From positions 1-40,071 of the forward strand of contig JAGBGK010000030.1 of NCBI GenBank assembly GCA_017936005.1: a DNA stretch of 40,071 nt, in the 5' to 3' direction. Under the pieces are notes generated by a model that did no database searches, was not told the origin of the DNA, and saw only the letters and a list, made by a program, of their open reading frames with translations. Positions 16,041 through 25,035 of this stretch are shown here, piece after piece. This stretch comes from Tidjanibacter sp. (GTDB lineage: Bacteria > Bacteroidota > Bacteroidia > Bacteroidales > Rikenellaceae). The translations under genes and the position numbers were made by a program. Every line of letters starts with the position of its first letter. Within the stretch, counting starts at the first letter, position 1.

Positions 16041-16167
16041 GAAAGGGTAAAAGGGGCAAAGGGGCAAAGGGGATTTCCCTACATTCCCAAACCTCCCCAA
16101 CCTCCCTAAAATATTTACTAATTACTCTCTACTAATTACTAGTTAGGAAAAGTCGTTAGACGTTAGA
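16041..16167 (+). repeat. Short tandem-repeat spacer upstream of mfd
   Basis: A patchwork of small direct repeats: AAAGGGGC three times (about 16050-16073), CCTCCC runs (16090-16108), CTAATTACT copies (16118-16141), then GTTAGAC twice (16153-16167), two bases before the mfd ATG. The 3' part, read in reverse complement, matches the GTCTAACG/AATTAGTAAT block at 35346-35416. No gene or clear promoter was seen here. Confidence 0.7.
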
Positions 16168-16169
16168 CT

Positions 16170-19100
16170 ATGAAAAAAGAGAAGGTGCAATCGTCGCCCT
16201 TGAAAGATTTTGTGCAGCGTGCGGCACGTGTGTCAGAGGCTGTGCAACTTCGTGAGGCTATCGAGGGCCGAACTGTGGCAGAGGTTAGCTCTCTGGCTGG
16301 TTCGGCCTTTGCTCTCTATGCTATGGCCGTGGCGCAGAGGGCGGGTGGCGTACACCTTTTTGTGGAGGACGATAGGGACACCGCGGCCTACCTGTGTAGC
16401 GACTTCTATGCGCTGGCAGGCGAGGGAGTGAAGGTGTTGTTTCTGCCGTCGAGCTATAAGCGTTCCATCCGCTATGGGGCGGAGGATAGGTCGAGTGAGG
16501 TGCAACGCACATCGGCATTGGAAGCCATCAGGGCACACTCCGCAGGGGAGGTGCTGATGGTGTGTACCTACCCCGAGGCTCTGGCCGAAAAGGTTGTGTC
16601 GCAAGGGGAGGTCGACTCCTCGGTGTTGCGTATCGCAAAGGGCGACAGGGTGGCAATGAACGACCTAAGGGATAGTGTAGAGGCTCTTGGTTTTGAGAGA
16701 GTTGACTTTGTGCACGAGCCGGGCCAATACTCCATTCGTGGCGGTGTGTTCGATGTCTTTTCATATTCGGAAAACAAACCCTTCCGTTTGGACTTTTTTG
16801 GCGATGAGGTGGATAGTGTACGACGCTTCGACCTCTCGTCGCAACTCTCTACCGAGAGGGTGGAGAGTGTGTCGGTGGTACCCAATCTAAAAAACTTCGG
16901 GGGCGAGAAGAAGGAGTCCATTGCGGAGTATGTGGGCGAGAGTGCTGTGTGGTGGGTCAATGACCTGGACCACTTGCTCAATCGTTTGGACGACATCAGG
17001 CGCCGACTGCTGGCCGATAGCGAAAGTCCCGAGGAGGATGCTGCAAGGGTAACCTCGGCAAAGGCTTTTCTGGCCGACACGGATGGTGTGGCGATGGTGC
17101 TCTCGAAAGCTTCGGGTAAGCGAGCTGCCGGAATACAGATTAGGTTTCAAACGGCACCGCAGGCTGCTTTCAACAAACAATATGATCTGCTGGCAGACGA
17201 TATCGAAGGGCGTGCTTCGCAGGGATACACAACCTATATCCTCTCCGAAAACCACGCACAGTTTGAGAGGCTCGAAAATGTGCTTGCCGCCACCCACCGC
17301 AAGGCTCGCTTTGAGCCTCTGAAAGCCACTCTCCACGAGGGTTTTACCGACCGTAAACTAAGGGTGAGTCTATACACCGACCACCAAATCTTTGACCGCT
17401 ACCACCGCTACCAACTGCGTGGTGGTATTGATAATAGGGAGAGTCTGACGATTGCCGAGCTGAACCAATTACAGGTGGGCGACTATGTTGTGCATATTGA
17501 CCACGGCGTGGGTCGCTTTGGAGGTCTGGTGCATACGGTTGAGAATGGCAAAGAGCAGGAGTCGGTTAAGTTGGTCTATAAGGATGGCGATGTGTTGCTT
17601 GTGAATGTCCACTCGCTCCACCGCATCGCTCGTTATAAGAGTAAGGAGAGCGACACCCCGCCGAGGGTGTATAAACTCGGCACGGGTGCTTGGCAGAAGA
17701 TGAAGGAGGCCACCAAAAAGGCCGTTAAGGACATCGCTCGTGAGCTCATTAAACTCTATGCCGAGAGGAAGGCGAGTGGTGGCTATCGCTTCTCGCCCGA
17801 TGGCTACCTGCAACACGAATTGGAGAGCTCGTTCCGTTGGGAGGAGACACCCGACCAGCAGAAGGCTGTGGAGTTGGTGAAGGCCGATATGGAGTCGGGC
17901 GAGCCTATGGATAGGCTTGTGTGTGGCGATGTGGGCTTTGGTAAGACGGAGGTGGCTGTGAGGGCTGCATTCAAGGCCGCTTGCGATAGTAAGCAGGTGG
18001 CGGTGTTGGTGCCCACAACAATCCTCTCGTTGCAACACTACCGCACCTTCGCCGAGCGAATGAGAGGGCTGCCGGTGAGGGTTGATTACCTCTCTCGCAC
18101 TCGCTCCACAAAGGAGGTTAAGCAGATATTGGCCGACTTGGAGGCGGGCCGTATCGACATTATCGTGGGTACCCACAAACTGTTGGGTAAGGATGTGAAG
18201 TTTAAGGACTTGGGCCTGCTGATTATCGACGAGGAACAGAAGTTTGGTGTGTCGGCCAAAGAGAAATTGCGTCAGATGAGTGTGAGTGTTGACACACTCA
18301 CTCTGACCGCAACACCCATTCCTCGTACGTTGCAATTCTCCCTAATGGGAGCAAGGGACCTCTCGGTGATATCCACCCCTCCGCCCAACCGCCAGCCTAT
18401 CGTTACCGAGTCGCACACCTTCGATGAGGAGATTATATCCGAGGCGTTGGACTTTGAGTTGGGACGTGGTGGACAGGTCTATTTTGTACACAACAGGGTG
18501 GAGGATATTGAGCGCATTGCCGCCATTGTGAAGAAGTTGCGCCCCGAGGCAAGGGTGGCCATCGGACACGGACAAATGCAGCCGCAGGCGTTGGAGAAGA
18601 TTGTGATGGACTTCATCTATGGCGAGTATGATGTGCTGGTGGCAACCACAATCATAGAGAACGGAATCGATATTCCCAATGCCAATACCATCATCATCAA
18701 CAATGCACAGAACTTTGGTCTGAGCGACCTGCACCAATTGCGAGGCAGGGTCGGTAGGAGCGACAGGAAGAGTTTTTGTTACCTGCTTTCGCCTCCCGAC
18801 GAACTACTTACAAGCGAGGCAAGGCGTAGGCTGAGGGCCATTGAGGAGTTCTCCGAATTGGGCTCCGGCTTTAATATTGCAATGCAGGACTTGGACATTC
18901 GAGGTGCGGGCAATTTGTTGGGTGCCGAGCAGAGCAGCTTCATTGCCGATATGGGCTTTGAGACCTACCAAAGGATACTCTCCGAGGCCGTTGCCGAGTT
19001 GAGGGCCGAAGGCGTCGAAGGACTTTCGGAGGTTGTTGGCGAAGAATTGGAGGGAGAACAATCCATAGCCCCACAGGAGGATATATGCTATGTGTCGGAT

Positions 19101-19577
19101 TGTCAGGTGGAAACCGATGTGAGTGCGATGTTACCTAATAGCTACGTTAGCCAGCCTAACGAGAAATTGCGCCTCTATCGTAGGCTCGACAACATTACTG
19201 ACGAGGCCGAGATGGAACGCTTTGTGGCAGAATTGGAAGACCGCTTCGGACGACTGCCCAAGGAGGCTCGTGCCTTGGTTGATGTGGTGCGCCTGCGCTG
19301 GAAGGCCATGAAACTAGGTATTGAAAAGGCCAAGGTGAAGAACGGATTGATGCTCCTGTGGTTCCCAAGTGACGGACATTCACCCTATTACAAGAGTTAT
19401 ACGTTTGGCGCAATTTTGCGATATGTGAGCCGCAATGCCGCCAAGTTTGTTCTCAAACAAAACAATAATAAGGTCTATCTGACCGTTAGAGGCGTGGAGG
19501 ACCTTGCCTCTGCGTGCGCCGTCATTGATACGGTAGCAGGTGCTATTGCTGCCGAAAAGAACTCCTCCAACGAATAG
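16170..19577 (+). CDS. mfd: Transcription-repair coupling factor Mfd
   Basis: A 1135-residue DNA translocase that removes RNA polymerase stalled at lesions and recruits UvrA. Domains are in the usual order: a UvrB-like N-terminal region; the RNA polymerase interaction domain starting VGDYVVHIDHGVGRFGG near residue 436; and RecG-like helicase motors with Walker A GDVGFGKTE (586-594) and box DEEQ (687-690). Further motifs are TATPIPRTL and the VGRSDRKSFCYLL region, followed by the C-terminal TRCF domain that binds UvrA. The length is normal. The ATG is only two bases after a GTTAGAC repeat block, with no Shine-Dalgarno sequence, so the mfd leader is made of repeat DNA. A terminator follows at 19591. 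Confidence 0.96.
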   Translation: MKKEKVQSSPLKDFVQRAARVSEAVQLREAIEGRTVAEVSSLAGSAFALYAMAVAQRAGGVHLFVEDDRDTAAYLCSDFYALAGEGVKVLFLPSSYKRSIRYGAEDRSSEVQRTSALEAIRAHSAGEVLMVCTYPEALAEKVVSQGEVDSSVLRIAKGDRVAMNDLRDSVEALGFERVDFVHEPGQYSIRGGVFDVFSYSENKPFRLDFFGDEVDSVRRFDLSSQLSTERVESVSVVPNLKNFGGEKKESIAEYVGESAVWWVNDLDHLLNRLDDIRRRLLADSESPEEDAARVTSAKAFLADTDGVAMVLSKASGKRAAGIQIRFQTAPQAAFNKQYDLLADDIEGRASQGYTTYILSENHAQFERLENVLAATHRKARFEPLKATLHEGFTDRKLRVSLYTDHQIFDRYHRYQLRGGIDNRESLTIAELNQLQVGDYVVHIDHGVGRFGGLVHTVENGKEQESVKLVYKDGDVLLVNVHSLHRIARYKSKESDTPPRVYKLGTGAWQKMKEATKKAVKDIARELIKLYAERKASGGYRFSPDGYLQHELESSFRWEETPDQQKAVELVKADMESGEPMDRLVCGDVGFGKTEVAVRAAFKAACDSKQVAVLVPTTILSLQHYRTFAERMRGLPVRVDYLSRTRSTKEVKQILADLEAGRIDIIVGTHKLLGKDVKFKDLGLLIIDEEQKFGVSAKEKLRQMSVSVDTLTLTATPIPRTLQFSLMGARDLSVISTPPPNRQPIVTESHTFDEEIISEALDFELGRGGQVYFVHNRVEDIERIAAIVKKLRPEARVAIGHGQMQPQALEKIVMDFIYGEYDVLVATTIIENGIDIPNANTIIINNAQNFGLSDLHQLRGRVGRSDRKSFCYLLSPPDELLTSEARRRLRAIEEFSELGSGFNIAMQDLDIRGAGNLLGAEQSSFIADMGFETYQRILSEAVAELRAEGVEGLSEVVGEELEGEQSIAPQEDICYVSDCQVETDVSAMLPNSYVSQPNEKLRLYRRLDNITDEAEMERFVAELEDRFGRLPKEARALVDVVRLRWKAMKLGIEKAKVKNGLMLLWFPSDGHSPYYKSYTFGAILRYVSRNAAKFVLKQNNNKVYLTVRGVEDLASACAVIDTVAGAIAAEKNSSNE

Positions 19578-19590
19578 AAAAAAGGCGATT

Positions 19591-19614
19591 AAGTATAAAA
19601 TACTTACTTTTTTG
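19591..19614 (+). terminator. Probable terminator after mfd
   Basis: Stem AAGTAT / ATACTT (19591-19605) with an AAA loop, followed by ACTTTTTT. The stem is short and A/T-rich, so this is a moderate call. Confidence 0.5.
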
Positions 19615-19633
19615 CTGTTGAGGGGGTTTTTTC

Positions 19634-19664
19634 TTTGAAAAAATCACAAAAAACACGATATTTG
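19634..19664 (+). promoter_or_regulatory. Promoter of the OM-barrel/TPR/lptC run
   Basis: TTTG (19634-19637), exactly 19 bases, GATATTTG (19657-19664), 52 bases before the barrel gene start. Confidence 0.65.
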
Positions 19665-19715
19665 CAGAATCTGACGAAAGATTGCTTTCGGCAGGGTAAT
19701 TCGGATAGATAAGAG

Positions 19716-21026
19716 ATGAAGAATAGAAACATTATATTCGGCCTGATGATGGTGGCAACTCTCATGTTGTCGCACACCTCGGCCAGCGCACAGTCGAGTA
19801 GCTTGAACACCTATTCGCCCTATACCTTCTACGGTATCGGTGATATTCACGAAGAGGGCATTGCTGTAACCAGGGCAATGGGTGGTGCATCGCTCGGCTT
19901 CCGTAGCCCCTTCTATGTGAACACCACAAACCCCGCATCGTATAGTTCGGTGAGAAGTAACTCGTTCCTCTCCAACTTCGATATGGAGGGACAAAATCTT
20001 TATGCACGCACAACCGAGGCAAAGACAAGTTTCAACACCTTCAACGTGAGGGATATCGCAATGTCGTTCCCGCTGATTAAGGGTATGGGTGTTGGTTTGA
20101 GCGTTACGCCTTACAGCTCGGTTGGTTATAGGGTACAGTACTACGACCAGAATCCCGAGGTGCACGCCAACATAGGTCAGATGCTCTATGCCTACTCCGG
20201 CTCGGGCGACGTTACACAGTTTAAGCTCGGCTTGGGCTATGAGGTTGCCAAGGGCCTCTCGTTGGGTGCCGAGGCTATCTACTACCACGGACTTATTGAG
20301 AGGAGTTACAGCGCAATACCTACGGTTATTACGGGTAGTGGAAGTTATGGCTCAATCTACGGCTTGAAGTCGGAGGTTATCAACCGTTTCTATGGTAAGT
20401 TCGGTGTGCAGTGGACGCCCATTGTGAAGATGAATACGGTGCTGACCATTGGTGCAACCTACCAAATGGGCGGTAAATTGGGTGGCGAGGTTACCAACCA
20501 GGTGTCGCAAAACTCCACTCTCGCCCCCGATGTGTTTGCAGTTAATGAGGTCTATACCTCGCCCTTCTCGATGCCCAATGTCTATGGCGTTGGCTTCTAT
20601 CTGCACAAGGATAAATACAGCATCGGTGCCGACTACCAGTTTGCCGATTGGGGGGTGCGCAACCAGCAGGATGTTACCGCCACTCGCTCGTTCCGCAACA
20701 CCAACACCGTGCGACTTGGTGGTCAGTACACTCCCAACCCGGGCGATGTGCGCCACGCTCTGAAAAGGTGGACCTATCGTGCGGGTGTGCGTTACAGCCA
20801 ATACTACATTGTACTGAATGACCAACCGGTGGATGATGTGGCACTAACCTTTGGTGTGGGCGTGCCGTTGAGGATGACCGGTCTGTCGAACGTAAACCTC
20901 GGCTTGGAACTCGGCCAGAGGGGAACAACCAAGGCAGGGCTGTCGAGGGAGAACTACCTCAAATTCACAATCGGTTTCAGCCTCTTCGGCGAGGACTATT
21001 GGTTCGTGAAAATGAAATACGATTAA
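19716..21026 (+). CDS. Outer membrane beta-barrel protein (FadL/OMPP1-like style)
   Basis: A 436-residue exported protein: signal peptide MKNRNIIFGLMMVATLMLSHTSASA before Gln, then NTYSPYTFYGIGD and GGASLGF, a start often seen in Bacteroidetes OmpP1/FadL-like barrels (SPYSxxGxGD...). The rest is a series of amphipathic strands (VGLSVTPYSSVGYR, FKLGLGYEVAKGLSLGAEAIYY, YSIGADYQFADW), ending in a strand with aromatic residues (YWFVKMKYD). The transported ligand is unknown. It leads a same-strand run with a TPR protein, LptC, a CNNM-type protein and a PpiD-like foldase, all envelope functions. It has its own promoter; the 127-base gap to the next gene holds only A/T- and TTGAG-rich sequence. Confidence 0.75.
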   Translation: MKNRNIIFGLMMVATLMLSHTSASAQSSSLNTYSPYTFYGIGDIHEEGIAVTRAMGGASLGFRSPFYVNTTNPASYSSVRSNSFLSNFDMEGQNLYARTTEAKTSFNTFNVRDIAMSFPLIKGMGVGLSVTPYSSVGYRVQYYDQNPEVHANIGQMLYAYSGSGDVTQFKLGLGYEVAKGLSLGAEAIYYHGLIERSYSAIPTVITGSGSYGSIYGLKSEVINRFYGKFGVQWTPIVKMNTVLTIGATYQMGGKLGGEVTNQVSQNSTLAPDVFAVNEVYTSPFSMPNVYGVGFYLHKDKYSIGADYQFADWGVRNQQDVTATRSFRNTNTVRLGGQYTPNPGDVRHALKRWTYRAGVRYSQYYIVLNDQPVDDVALTFGVGVPLRMTGLSNVNLGLELGQRGTTKAGLSRENYLKFTIGFSLFGEDYWFVKMKYD

Positions 21027-21153
21027 GGGAATTGAGAATTGAGGGCTCTTCTAATTACGGGTGTTTTTGGTCGCCGGAGGGTTGAGGAGTTGAGATGGCA
21101 ATTTTGATAGGAGAACAAAATAAAATCACAAATATAAAAAACAACAAACAAAG

Positions 21154-22713
21154 ATGAAGAAGATTGTAATCAAATCGATGGTAGTGCTGTCGCTCGTATT
21201 GGCAGGCACTATGGGCACCACCAAACTGATGGCCCAGACTCAGGAGCAAACCCAGGTTGAGGAGACTCCCGCACAGAAAAAAGCTCGTGAGAAAGCTGAG
21301 AAGAAGGCTGCAAAAGAGGCCGAGAAGGCTCGTAAGGCTGCCGAGAAAGCCGAGAAAGCTCGTCTGAAAGAGGAGGAGAAGATTGCTAAAATCATCGCTG
21401 CGCAGAAGGCTGCCGCAGAGAAAAGTGGTGCAGCACAGCCCGCACAGGCTCCCGCAACCACCTTTGGTCCCGAGTGGGGTGAGAACGCAACTGCTGCCCA
21501 GAGGGAGGAGAATGTGAAGATTTTCAACTTCTTCCAGGATGCCTACAACAACAAAGATTACGACAAGGCTTTGGAGTATATGTACACCCTGATTGAAAAC
21601 TGCCCCAAGGCTCGTGTTACTGTCTACTCGAATGGCCAGAACATCTATCGTAACAAAATCGCTCGCAGCAAATCGCTCGCAGAGAAGGGTGCCAACATCG
21701 ATTCGTTGATGAACCTCTACGACTATCGTCTGAAAGCTTTCGCTGACGATGCAAAATACGGTAAGGTTTACATCTTGAAGAACAAAGCTAAGGACTACTA
21801 CAAATACCGCGCAGAGGATAAACAGGGTATGTTGAAACTCTTCCGTGAGGGTATTGAGATTGACCCCGAGATTGACGCAACCTTCATCAACCAGTACTTC
21901 ACCGTGTTGGTAGAGGAGTATGAGGCAATGAATGTGGAGACCGACTACTTTATGAGTGAGTATGAGTTTATGGCCGAGAAGATGGATCAGGTTACCGACG
22001 AAGAGGCCAAGACTTCGTTCGACGCTCTGCTTATCAAGTCGGGTGCTGCCGATTGCAACAACCTCGAACAGATTTTCTCTGCTCGCTTGGAGAACAATTG
22101 GGAGGATGCAGCACAGGTTGAGAAGGCATTCAAGTTGATGGCTCGCAACGAGTGTCAGAGCGATTTCTTCCTCAAAGTGGGCGAGAAGTACTATGAGCAG
22201 GCACCCACTTCGGCAACTGCACAGTTGTTGAGCAAAGTGTATGAGGGTAAGAAAAACTTTGAGAAAGCACTCCACTTCCTTGTTGTTGCAATGGAGAGCG
22301 AGAGCGATCCCATTGTGAAGTCGAACCTCTGTGTACAGATTTCGGGTACCCAGCTTGCTGCTGAGAAGGCTCGTGAGGCTGCCGACTATGCCAAGATGGC
22401 TCTTGAGTTCAATCCCGACAATGGTTCGGCCTACATCTGCCTTGCACAGGCTTACGTTACCGGTTCGAGCGCTTGCGCCGACTTTGAGAAACAGACCGTA
22501 TTCTGGTTGGCATACGACTTGGCTGTTAAGGCTCGCAACCTCTTCGAGGGTAATGCAGATCAGCAGGCTATGGCTTCTACTTTGATGAGCACCTACAAGG
22601 AGTACTTCCCCGCCCAGTCGGATTGCTTCTTCCGTGGTTTGACCGAGCAGGGTGCAGCCTACACCGTTAAGTGTGGTTGGGTTGCCGGTGCCACCACTGT
22701 TAAATACAAATAG
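21154..22713 (+). CDS. Periplasmic TPR protein with charged coiled linker
   Basis: A 519-residue exported protein. The signal peptide (MKKIVIKSMVVLSLVLAGTMGTTKLMA) precedes QTQ. Residues about 36-90 are a Lys/Ala/Glu-rich helix (repeats of AEKKAAKEAEKARKAA), probably a single long alpha-helix or coiled coil. From about 110 onward it consists of TPR-type helix pairs, such as YNNKDYDKALEYMYTLIENCP and YEGKKNFEKALHFLVVAMES, and a last pair EAADYAKMALEFNPDNGSAYICLAQAY. It ends with a short Cys-containing strand region. lptC begins eight bases after its stop, so the two are co-transcribed. It may be a scaffold of the envelope-biogenesis unit; the partner is unknown. Confidence 0.8.
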   Translation: MKKIVIKSMVVLSLVLAGTMGTTKLMAQTQEQTQVEETPAQKKAREKAEKKAAKEAEKARKAAEKAEKARLKEEEKIAKIIAAQKAAAEKSGAAQPAQAPATTFGPEWGENATAAQREENVKIFNFFQDAYNNKDYDKALEYMYTLIENCPKARVTVYSNGQNIYRNKIARSKSLAEKGANIDSLMNLYDYRLKAFADDAKYGKVYILKNKAKDYYKYRAEDKQGMLKLFREGIEIDPEIDATFINQYFTVLVEEYEAMNVETDYFMSEYEFMAEKMDQVTDEEAKTSFDALLIKSGAADCNNLEQIFSARLENNWEDAAQVEKAFKLMARNECQSDFFLKVGEKYYEQAPTSATAQLLSKVYEGKKNFEKALHFLVVAMESESDPIVKSNLCVQISGTQLAAEKAREAADYAKMALEFNPDNGSAYICLAQAYVTGSSACADFEKQTVFWLAYDLAVKARNLFEGNADQQAMASTLMSTYKEYFPAQSDCFFRGLTEQGAAYTVKCGWVAGATTVKYK

Positions 22714-22721
22714 GGCCGATA

Positions 22722-23663
22722 GTGTCGCTCCGACATCTATATAGAATAGTAGTGGTAGCATCTCTTTTGGGAGGTGCTACCCTGCTGTTTTCGTGCTCCG
22801 GCAAGAAGAAACCCGCCGAGATTGACCTCGAAAAACTCATCACGCAGCAGAGCGACACGCTCACGATGATTTATACCAAGAATGGAAAGAAGGACTACCG
22901 ATTCTCCACACCTCTGATGGAGAGGTATGAACTCGCCCGAGAACCCTATATGGAGTTCCGCAAAGGTATCAATATCATCACCTTCGACTCGCTTGGCAAT
23001 GAGGCCTCCAACCTGATTGCCGACTATGCCATCTACTATGAACACAGGGAACTCTGGGAGGCGCGAGGAAACGTGGAGGGCACGGGCGAGGATGGTCGCA
23101 AACTCTACACCCAGCAACTCTTTTGGGACGAAAAGACCGACAAGGTGTATAGCAACGTAGACTGTAAGGTTGTGGATGGATTGGATGTCTTTGTGGGCGA
23201 GGGATTTGAGTCGGATAGCGAGTTTAAGGATTGGGTCTTCCGCGAGAGCGAGGGACGTATGTGGGTAGATGTGTCGGAGAGCGAAGAGGGTGAAGGCTCG
23301 GAAGAACAGAAGAACACAAAGGGTGAGGAGGAAAAGAAAGCCTCTTCTGTCGAGAGTGGTGCCGAGTCTGTTGATGGGAATGAGGTGAAAGCGAAACCCC
23401 AAAGTGCCGAAAAGCAACCCGAGAGTCCAACGGTCAAAAAGGATTTTAAGGTGTTGCCCAAAGATAAAAAAGGCCTTTCTCCAAGCGGTGATAGGTCGGA
23501 TATGAAACCACGCAGACCACGTAGAGAATTGAAAGGAGGAGTGGCTCCCAAGGAGAGTGGATTGGAGCTCTCAAACAGCACCTCCGATCTTGAGGCAAAT
23601 AGGGAGATAACGAGAGGGGCGGTAACGAGAGAAGCAACGAGAGAGGCAACGAGCAGAGAGTAG
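22722..23663 (+). CDS. lptC: LPS export protein LptC with long disordered C-terminal extension
   Basis: Inner-membrane-anchored periplasmic component of the Lpt bridge that passes lipopolysaccharide to LptA. It starts at GTG, eight bases after the preceding TAG. The signal ends in a lipobox, LLFSC (Cys25), as in Bacteroidetes LptC lipoproteins. Residues about 55-185 form the LptC beta-jellyroll (MERYELAREPYMEFRKGINIITFDSLG, then YTQQLFWDEKTDKVYSNVDCKV, and VGEGFESDSEFKDWVFRESEGRM). After about 190, where most LptC proteins end, 120 extra residues are Lys/Glu/Ser-rich and apparently disordered. They finish with a short tandem repeat, TREATREATSRE, encoded by repeats of GCAACGAGAGAG. The next gene starts six bases after the stop. 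Confidence 0.85.
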   Translation: MSLRHLYRIVVVASLLGGATLLFSCSGKKKPAEIDLEKLITQQSDTLTMIYTKNGKKDYRFSTPLMERYELAREPYMEFRKGINIITFDSLGNEASNLIADYAIYYEHRELWEARGNVEGTGEDGRKLYTQQLFWDEKTDKVYSNVDCKVVDGLDVFVGEGFESDSEFKDWVFRESEGRMWVDVSESEEGEGSEEQKNTKGEEEKKASSVESGAESVDGNEVKAKPQSAEKQPESPTVKKDFKVLPKDKKGLSPSGDRSDMKPRRPRRELKGGVAPKESGLELSNSTSDLEANREITRGAVTREATREATSRE

Positions 23664-23669
23664 TGTGCG

Positions 23670-24932
23670 ATGAGTAGTTTGTTGAGTGTCATAGTAGTAA
23701 CGATAGTGTCGGTGATACTCTCCGCCTTTTTTTCGGGTATGGAGATTGCCTTCACCAGCGCAAACCGTCTTCGTATGGAGATTGACCGTAAGCGAGGAGG
23801 GTTTGTGGGACGCATTATCGAACTCTTTGTGTCAAAGCCCGGCGAGTATATTACCACAATGTTGGTGGGTAATAACATTGTGTTGGTAATCTACTCGATG
23901 TATATGACCAAACTCATCCACTTGCTGGCAGCCAAAATGGGTGTGCCGATGGCGGAGGATTCGGTGGTTATTGAAACCATCATATCGACACTTGTGATTA
24001 TCTTCTTCGGAGAGTTTACCCCCAAGAGTATCTTCAAAATGAGGCCCAACGCCTTCTTTAGAGCGCTGGTGCTGCCTGTCTATCTGATATACCTCGTTCT
24101 ATTCCCTCTCTCGAAACTTACCACAGCCATTGCTTTTGCACTGCTGCGCCTTTTCGGACTAAAAGTCAAGGAGGAACATAGTATTAAAAACTTCGGTAGG
24201 ATTGACCTCGAAAACCTTGTGGATGAGAGTGTTGAGAATAGCGAGAAGATGCAGCCCAACGATATTAAAATTTTCCAGAACGCACTTGATTTTTCCGACC
24301 TGAGGGTGAGAGATTGTATGGTGCCGAGGGTTGATGTAGAGGCTGTTGAGTTGGATACTTCGATAGAGGAACTTACACGCAGATTTATTGACACCAACTT
24401 CTCTCGATTGTTTGTGTGGGAGGAGAGTATTGACAACATCGTGGGCTACGTTACGACCAAGAGCTTGTTTCGTAAACCACAGAGTATAAAGGAGATATTG
24501 ATGCCTGTGAGGTATGTGCCCGAAGCTATGGAGACAGAGAGACTGATGGGCGAGATGATACGTACCAAACAGAGTGTGGCGGTGGTGATTGACGAGTTTG
24601 GCGGCACCGCAGGAGTGATCTCTTTGGAGGATGTATTAGAGGAGATTGTTGGCGAGATTGAGGACGAACACGACACTCCTGAGTTGGTCGAGAAGGTGCT
24701 CAAAGATAACCAATGGGTGCTCTCGTGTCGCTTGGAGGTAGCCTACCTTAATGAACGCTATGACCTCGGCCTGAAAGAGAGCGACGAGTATGACACACTG
24801 GCAGGTTATATTATTGCAAAATATGGCTCCATCCCCACCGTTGGAACCATCATTGAGAGCGAAGGAAAGGAAATAAAAATACTTAAATCGACATCTTCGA
24901 GGGTAGAATTGGCAAAAGTTAGGATTTTGTGA
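23670..24932 (+). CDS. CNNM/CorC-HlyC family membrane protein (GldE-like)
   Basis: A 420-residue membrane protein: a DUF21 region with four hydrophobic segments (about 1-150, including AFFSGMEIAFTSANRLRMEIDRK and NNIVLVIYSMYMTK), two CBS domains (about 205-330, starting RVRDCMVPRVDVEAVELD), and a C-terminal CorC_HlyC domain (about 340-418). Family members transport or sense Mg/Co ions, and the Bacteroidetes paralogue GldE belongs to gliding-motility loci. Here it sits six bases after lptC and about 100 before the ppiD-like gene, so an envelope housekeeping role is more likely than motility. The motif GTAGVISLEDVLEEIVGEIEDEHD is canonical. The substrate is not predictable. Confidence 0.9.
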   Translation: MSSLLSVIVVTIVSVILSAFFSGMEIAFTSANRLRMEIDRKRGGFVGRIIELFVSKPGEYITTMLVGNNIVLVIYSMYMTKLIHLLAAKMGVPMAEDSVVIETIISTLVIIFFGEFTPKSIFKMRPNAFFRALVLPVYLIYLVLFPLSKLTTAIAFALLRLFGLKVKEEHSIKNFGRIDLENLVDESVENSEKMQPNDIKIFQNALDFSDLRVRDCMVPRVDVEAVELDTSIEELTRRFIDTNFSRLFVWEESIDNIVGYVTTKSLFRKPQSIKEILMPVRYVPEAMETERLMGEMIRTKQSVAVVIDEFGGTAGVISLEDVLEEIVGEIEDEHDTPELVEKVLKDNQWVLSCRLEVAYLNERYDLGLKESDEYDTLAGYIIAKYGSIPTVGTIIESEGKEIKILKSTSSRVELAKVRIL

Positions 24933-24953
24933 TGAGTTTTTGAGGAAAATCAC

Positions 24954-24961
24954 TATATTTG
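24954..24961 (+). promoter_or_regulatory. Possible -7 box upstream of the PpiD-like gene
   Basis: TATATTTG, 74 bases before the start; no TTTG at the expected -33 spacing. Confidence 0.45.
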
Positions 24962-25035
24962 AGGCCAATTTGTGAATTTTAGAAAACGACGACAAAAGAA
25001 ACAAAATATAAATTAATAAAAAACTTAACTCAACA

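Noticed and set aside
15906-16169. tRNA or small-RNA gene in the rng-mfd gap
   Set aside because: No cloverleaf or TTC-loop consensus; the gap is explained by a core copy of element A and short tandem repeats.
21055-22761. Minus-strand 568-codon frame opposite the TPR protein gene
   Set aside because: Leu/Cys-rich antisense of a KAEKKA-type coding region, with no domain pattern.
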